17,891 bases of DNA from JANNWF01 sp052390415 (GTDB taxonomy: Bacteria; Pseudomonadota; Gammaproteobacteria; Xanthomonadales; Xanthomonadaceae): positions 1 to 17,891 of the forward strand of contig JBQTGY010000134.1 in NCBI GenBank assembly GCA_052390415.1, written 5' to 3'. The position numbers and the translations under genes are program-made. Below the pieces are notes generated by a model. The model did not search any database and was not told the DNA's origin. It was given only the letters and a program-made list of their open reading frames with translations. Of this stretch, positions 15,301 through 17,891 are shown piece by piece; the first letter of the stretch is position 1, and each line of letters starts with the position of its first letter.

Positions 15301-15482
15301 AGACCGGTAATGCGCAAGGCCGGGTTGGCGAAACTCGCAACAGGTAGCGCAGTGTCAGCACAGCCATCGACCGCCGTGGTGATCGGCAAGGAATCCATCG
15401 GCATTGGGCGCGCGTGTAGTGCGCCACCCAAAAGCAGGCACATCCAGAACCATCGCATGCGCAGATGATGGCCCATCTGCAT
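12372..15482 (-). CDS. Exported TPR-CHAT cysteine protease-like protein
   Basis: This large protein has about 1036 residues from the ATG at 15480-15482. An in-frame TTG upstream (15503) and an ATG downstream (15458) are alternatives; none has a clear ribosome binding site. An N-terminal signal sequence (MRWFWMCLLLGGALHA) is followed by a beta-rich segment (to about 135). A long helical, alanine-rich region with TPR-like repeats spans about 145-500, with a further helical linker to about 690. The CHAT domain spans about 700-1030. The CHAT catalytic pair is visible: H896 in LVHLAAHGSG and C941 in VVLGACDTA. The domain ends HWAGWFLLRNG as usual. CHAT domains are caspase/separase-clan proteases often regulated through TPR partners. 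It lies 63 bp after the caspase gene, probably in one operon. Confidence 0.9.
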   Translation of the reverse strand: MQMGHHLRMRWFWMCLLLGGALHARPMPMDSLPITTAVDGCADTALPVASFANPALRITGLDSDRQYLIELHEHGIDVRIAAGAGKARWINSEPWGYATEPVSVHSNAQGEVRLNLRVANHFAWARLQVVVNCFEGNEGQRWQSLSRRSRIAEQIAAVNSEGDEVAALAALIEAWGALWNADASGESRARLWTLIQLSHLASWGGLAAERIAWSRLVIQEATAMGDSIPASFALVEIAGALLLQGAPGADEAFAQVITQAERLQLADLSARAANGRCILLRTGGDAAAAARCYQTTIKRFAAIGDLSAEAGARNSRATALLFDGRYAQAREELELAAAVAKRSENDLLMARVWLVQAQLARWDGNFERSLMLLDDALTLHRRLGRVVDVARVERQIAQTYELAQEPLRAEHFFRSSLLSAQQRNEETVVADIQVSLAKLAATRADFVGSLELLDLATTRLSRDPSNSLYTTAMLQRANIELAAGRPQAARTTLELLSESARSLQWRNQMRLHALRLRLGTSTPQFDAESTLSPAADQALAKGDLTLFLELAEALQMARETRGDAGGALAIAATAIERGVAVAAGVRSPALRNGLLSKLKIFAAAPLWQLANGPLDGSAARLALSSLELLRAIEQQPFATHVDADTLIEIERALADADASQSSNSPERERLLLRLTATEAKLPKATAATRPLHTDDIVQRAQAIGQRGSLLYVIVAGDRAGAMTFDRGAWKWRDDLDAAGIRQATRALQLLLANAHGSRDAIDGQVMALSTALRWPALFERAPERLQLLIDGSLSALPWALLPAPGDPTKRLVETSELTVLQSLRSERLADFSRLHLGAAASAVSDTLPVLAAASRELAEVSGQWPALPQRRLPAMTRNELADALADPDALVHLAAHGSGETGRVEDAGLWLVNKNGEPDFVSALRLRRMPVAAALVVLGACDTATSSSGRSLGVGGVAGSLIDAGAGAVLATRWPVSDRVAQAFAREFHQRLAQVPESPAEALKGAVLALRQAPFSRHPTHWAGWFLLRNGPSLDP

Positions 15483-15545
15483 GGTCGGTGACGAGTGCGC
15501 CAAGCAATGCGCGAATTGCTGCGCTTGCCAGCCACCAAGTTGAAG

Positions 15546-16574
15546 TCAGCGACGTTGATTTGATGCGTCAGGAGACTCGAAAGAGAGCGCATCGACCGCA
15601 CGAATCAGTTCCCGCAGGCTCAAGGCATTGATGTTTGTCGTCGCGTTGAATGCCGTTTGAGCAGACGGCGAGTGACCCAGCAGGGGTTGCTCGGCTCGCG
15701 CCCTCGACATGAGTTGCAACTGGGGTGTCTGTCCGCTCGCACTTGGGATTGCGCTGCGAACGGCATCGAGAAAGCGAACTGGAAGCCATTGCTCCTTGAT
15801 GGCCTTCGGCAAGAAGCGCAGGGCGGCCAAGGTAAATTCGCCCCCCGCGATCGTTTCGTAAGCGAACTCACCAACTTGCGCGGCGGCCACATGCACCCAT
15901 CGTGTCGCGAGCGAAGTGTCACGAGCCAGATCTGTGCGCGTGCTTTTTGGTTGCGCGGAAAAACCGAACTTCGCCCACCCAATAGGGCTGGCAAGCGGCA
16001 GGTAGCGACGGCGACGCCCAGAATCCTGATGGTGTTGTGGGCACTTGCCAACGAGGTCGGCTTGCCCGCCTTCTGCCGCTGCACATGCCTTTGACCCGGG
16101 ATGGGAGCAGTCAAAAAACAGGGTAACGCTCAGCCTTCCCGCATGCGGTAAAAGCATGGTGGTGAAGTCCGTACTCGTGATGCAACCTCCGCTCAAATAA
16201 TCAAAAGGAACCAGCGCCTCGCTCAAATCATCGTCTTCTGCAGCCGTCGGGTCCCGCAACTGGGTGGCATGACCGGCGAACTGGATCACCGCCTGCCCAC
16301 CGTCGGAAGTGGTCTCGAGCAGTTCAGCGATGGCGGCCTCGATGCAAGCGCGAGTGGCCATCTGATCCTTCAGGATCTGAACTTCAAAATCCAAGGTTGC
16401 AAGCACATCGGCCCAACGAACGGCATCGGCAACACAAGCCAGCAAGGGCGCGTCCGGATAATTGTCAATGCCGATGCACAAGGCACGTCGAGAACGAGCA
16501 CTCGCTGCCGATGGCGCCGAACTGTCGTCGGTCAGCCGCCGGCGCGGAGTGGATTCGGTTGCGGATGAAGTCAT
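15546..16574 (-). CDS. Caspase-family (peptidase C14) protein
   Basis: This 342-residue protein has no signal peptide, so it is probably cytoplasmic. After a 30-residue Ser/Ala/Arg-rich lead, the p20-like fold begins with RALCIGIDNYP and LACVADAVRWADVL. The dyad is visible: H102 in VIQFAGHATQ and C156 in TLFFDCSHPG. EDDDLSEALVPFDY (about 113-126) matches the acidic segment before the second strand in bacterial metacaspase-like proteins. A p10-like part follows (QVGEFAYETIAGGEFTLAAL, about 233-252). The histidine motif is GHA rather than the common GHG, and DCSHPG replaces DCCHSG. The ATG at 16572-16574 has GGGAG 6 nt upstream, which decides the start. It heads the operon with the CHAT gene. 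Confidence 0.9.
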   Translation of the reverse strand: MTSSATESTPRRRLTDDSSAPSAASARSRRALCIGIDNYPDAPLLACVADAVRWADVLATLDFEVQILKDQMATRACIEAAIAELLETTSDGGQAVIQFAGHATQLRDPTAAEDDDLSEALVPFDYLSGGCITSTDFTTMLLPHAGRLSVTLFFDCSHPGSKACAAAEGGQADLVGKCPQHHQDSGRRRRYLPLASPIGWAKFGFSAQPKSTRTDLARDTSLATRWVHVAAAQVGEFAYETIAGGEFTLAALRFLPKAIKEQWLPVRFLDAVRSAIPSASGQTPQLQLMSRARAEQPLLGHSPSAQTAFNATTNINALSLRELIRAVDALSFESPDASNQRR

Positions 16575-16749
16575 CGCAACTCCCAGGGCGCTGAAGACGA
16601 ATCCGGGGCCGTGCTCACCCCGCAGCGGCCTACGGCGGCAGCCTGCGCTGCGGGCCGTTCGCTGCAACGCGTCTCGTATGGAAAGCCCAGCACACAACCC
16701 CCAGCAGGTCGGCAGGATCGCAGGCGCAATCCGGTCCGTTGCTGTCTAT

Positions 16750-16778
16750 GTGTCGCAAGTGGGCGAAAGTTCGCACCC
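16750..16778 (-). promoter_or_regulatory. ECF-promoter-like box upstream of the caspase-CHAT operon
   Basis: On the minus strand GGGTGCGAA (16770-16778), 15 nt, then GACAC (16750-16754). This is the second copy of the box seen upstream of the small membrane protein gene, in the same orientation toward its gene. It lies about 175 nt before the caspase ATG. No other copy was found by eye in the window. Confidence 0.6.
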
Positions 16779-16835
16779 TTTCCTCAGCCGGCGCAAGAAA
16801 GGTGCCCGGCCACCCGCGTCGCACCCATCTGAGAA

Positions 16836-16868
16836 GGTCCCGACGGCCGTCAAAACGGCCATCGGACC
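16836..16868 (-). terminator. Terminator hairpin downstream of asnB
   Basis: A near-perfect stem of about 14 bp (16836-16850 with 16855-16868; one bulge and one G-U pair) with a TTTG loop on the minus strand begins 38 nt after the asnB stop. It is followed by TTCTC, a weak U-tail. Confidence 0.6.
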
Positions 16869-16905
16869 CAGCGTTCGCTCAGACCGACCCGCGCCTGCCC
16901 CGATC

Positions 16906-17891
16906 TCAATACGCCGCGTTGTGTACTGCTTGCACCGAGCGCCCACTGGGATCCAGCACGTTCTTCAGCGAGGCGTCCCACTCCAAAGCCGCTGCCGTTG
17001 AGCAAGCCACGGAAGGGCCGCCGGGAACACATGCAGCCGCCCATGCCTGCGGATAGTGGCGGTGAAACAGGTCGCGATACAGGTAGGCCTCTTTGGTCTG
17101 CGGCGTGTGGTAGGGAAACCGGAAGCGCGCGCTGGCCAGTTGCTGATCGCTGACCTGGGCGTTGGCATGCGCCTTGAGGGAATCGATCCATGAATAGCCG
17201 ACACCGTCAGAAAACTGTTCTTTCTGGCGCCACAACACGCTGTCGGGCAGGTAACCGGCAAACGCCTCACGCAAGAACTGCTTCTCGATCCGATCGCGCT
17301 GCTTGCCTGACAACTTGACCTCAGGATCGAGCCCCATCGCCACATCGATGAAGCGGCGATCCAGAAACGGTACCCGCGCTTCCACGCCCCAAGCACTCAT
17401 TGATTTGTTGGCGCGCAGGCAGTCAAACAAATGCAGGGCATCCAGCTTGCGCACGGTTTCCTCGTGCAGGGCTTCGGCATTGGGGGCCTTGTGGAAATAC
17501 AGATAGCCGCCGAACAACTCGTCGGAGCCTTCGCCCGACAACACCATCTTGATGCCCATCGCACGAATTCGCCGCGCCATCAGATACATGGGCGTCGAGG
17601 CACGGATGGTGGTGACGTCGTAGGTCTCAAGGTGATGAATGACATCGGCCAGTGCGTCGATGCCTTCCTGCACGGTGAAGTGCAACTCGTGATGGACCGT
17701 GCCGATGTGCGCGGCCACTTCGCGCGCGGCTTTGAGATCCGGTGATTCGAGCAGGCCGACAGCGAAGCTGTGCAGCTGTGGCCACCACGCCTCGGTCTTC
17801 TCGTCTTCTTCGACGCGGCGGCTGGCGTACTTCTTTGCAATCGCCGCCACCAGCGATGAATCCAGGCCGCCCGACAGCAGCACGCCGTAGG
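16906..17891 (-). CDS. asnB: Asparagine synthetase B (glutamine-hydrolysing), C-terminal part
   Basis: AsnB makes asparagine from aspartate, glutamine and ATP. About 328 C-terminal residues are in the window; the N-terminal glutaminase domain lies beyond the edge, and the frame continues upstream as YGVLLSGGLDSS. Visible are the ATP pyrophosphatase loop SGGLDSS, ETYDVTTIRASTPMYLMARR, the second nucleotide-site motif SGEGSDELFGGYLYF, NKSMSAWGVEARVPFLDRR and the C-terminal VPGGPSVACSTAAALEWD. All follow E. coli AsnB closely. It ends ...QAVHNAAY, the usual C-terminus. It is a housekeeping gene flanking the protease module. Confidence 0.96.
   Translation of the reverse strand, partial: YGVLLSGGLDSSLVAAIAKKYASRRVEEDEKTEAWWPQLHSFAVGLLESPDLKAAREVAAHIGTVHHELHFTVQEGIDALADVIHHLETYDVTTIRASTPMYLMARRIRAMGIKMVLSGEGSDELFGGYLYFHKAPNAEALHEETVRKLDALHLFDCLRANKSMSAWGVEARVPFLDRRFIDVAMGLDPEVKLSGKQRDRIEKQFLREAFAGYLPDSVLWRQKEQFSDGVGYSWIDSLKAHANAQVSDQQLASARFRFPYHTPQTKEAYLYRDLFHRHYPQAWAAACVPGGPSVACSTAAALEWDASLKNVLDPSGRSVQAVHNAAY

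Larger units (their letters stand above)
16575..16905 (-). other. Gap between asnB and the caspase gene
   Basis: No gene is convincing here. Reading on the minus strand, it holds the asnB terminator hairpin, a weak hairpin (16773-16805), the promoter-like box, and a leader of about 165 nt. The leader contains a perfect 9-bp hairpin at 16619-16627 with 16646-16654. Confidence 0.5.

Noticed and set aside
1..17891. tRNA or rRNA genes, CRISPR arrays, insertion sequences or transposase genes
   Set aside because: No cloverleaf-like segment, no regularly spaced repeats and no transposase-like protein were found by eye.

Overview
The window is about 17.9 kb of GC-rich, densely coding chromosome. Protein sequences, the GTAG-headed REP-like repeats and the S-adenosylhomocysteine (SAH) riboswitch point to a gammaproteobacterium of the Xanthomonadales/Lysobacterales type. 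This placement comes from sequence feel only; no database was searched.

Layout. (1) 1-1225: the tail of a RimK-associated ATP-dependent zinc protease, overlapping rimK (ribosomal protein S6 modification), then a strong intrinsic terminator. (2) 1446-3408: an overlapping two-component pair, an OmpR-class response regulator and a membrane histidine kinase. (3) 3427-3655: REP-like hairpins, including a 150-bp palindromic composite. (4) 3666-8969, all minus strand: an activated-methyl-cycle block. metK and ahcY (the latter behind a clear SAH riboswitch) are followed by an ahcY terminator, a vapBC-type toxin-antitoxin pair, metF and a small exported DUF4124-like protein. (5) 9127-10110, plus strand: a YdjM-type membrane-bound metal-dependent hydrolase, divergent from metK. 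(6) 10355-16574: two converging gene sets. An ECF-like sigma factor and a membrane-spanning anti-sigma-like protein lie on the plus strand. A caspase-fold protease, an exported TPR-CHAT protease and a small membrane protein lie on the minus strand. (7) 16906-17891: the C-terminal part of asparagine synthetase AsnB, cut by the window edge.

The most interesting part is region 6. Two independent observations tie the two gene sets together. First, the small membrane protein carries the same ETRLFF-x3-LL-x3-AQ motif, just before a membrane segment, as the anti-sigma-like protein. Second, a 29-bp box (GGGTGCGAA, 15 nt, GACAC; 20 of 29 positions identical) lies upstream of both the caspase gene and the small-protein gene in the same orientation and with identical spacing, and looks like an ECF-type promoter. 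The inferred model is a membrane-signalling sigma/anti-sigma pair controlling two cysteine proteases of the caspase/separase clan (one apparently cytosolic, one exported) plus a small protein that may bind the same sigma factor. I do not recognise this as a described system. The function (stress response, programmed death or defence) is not shown by the sequence.
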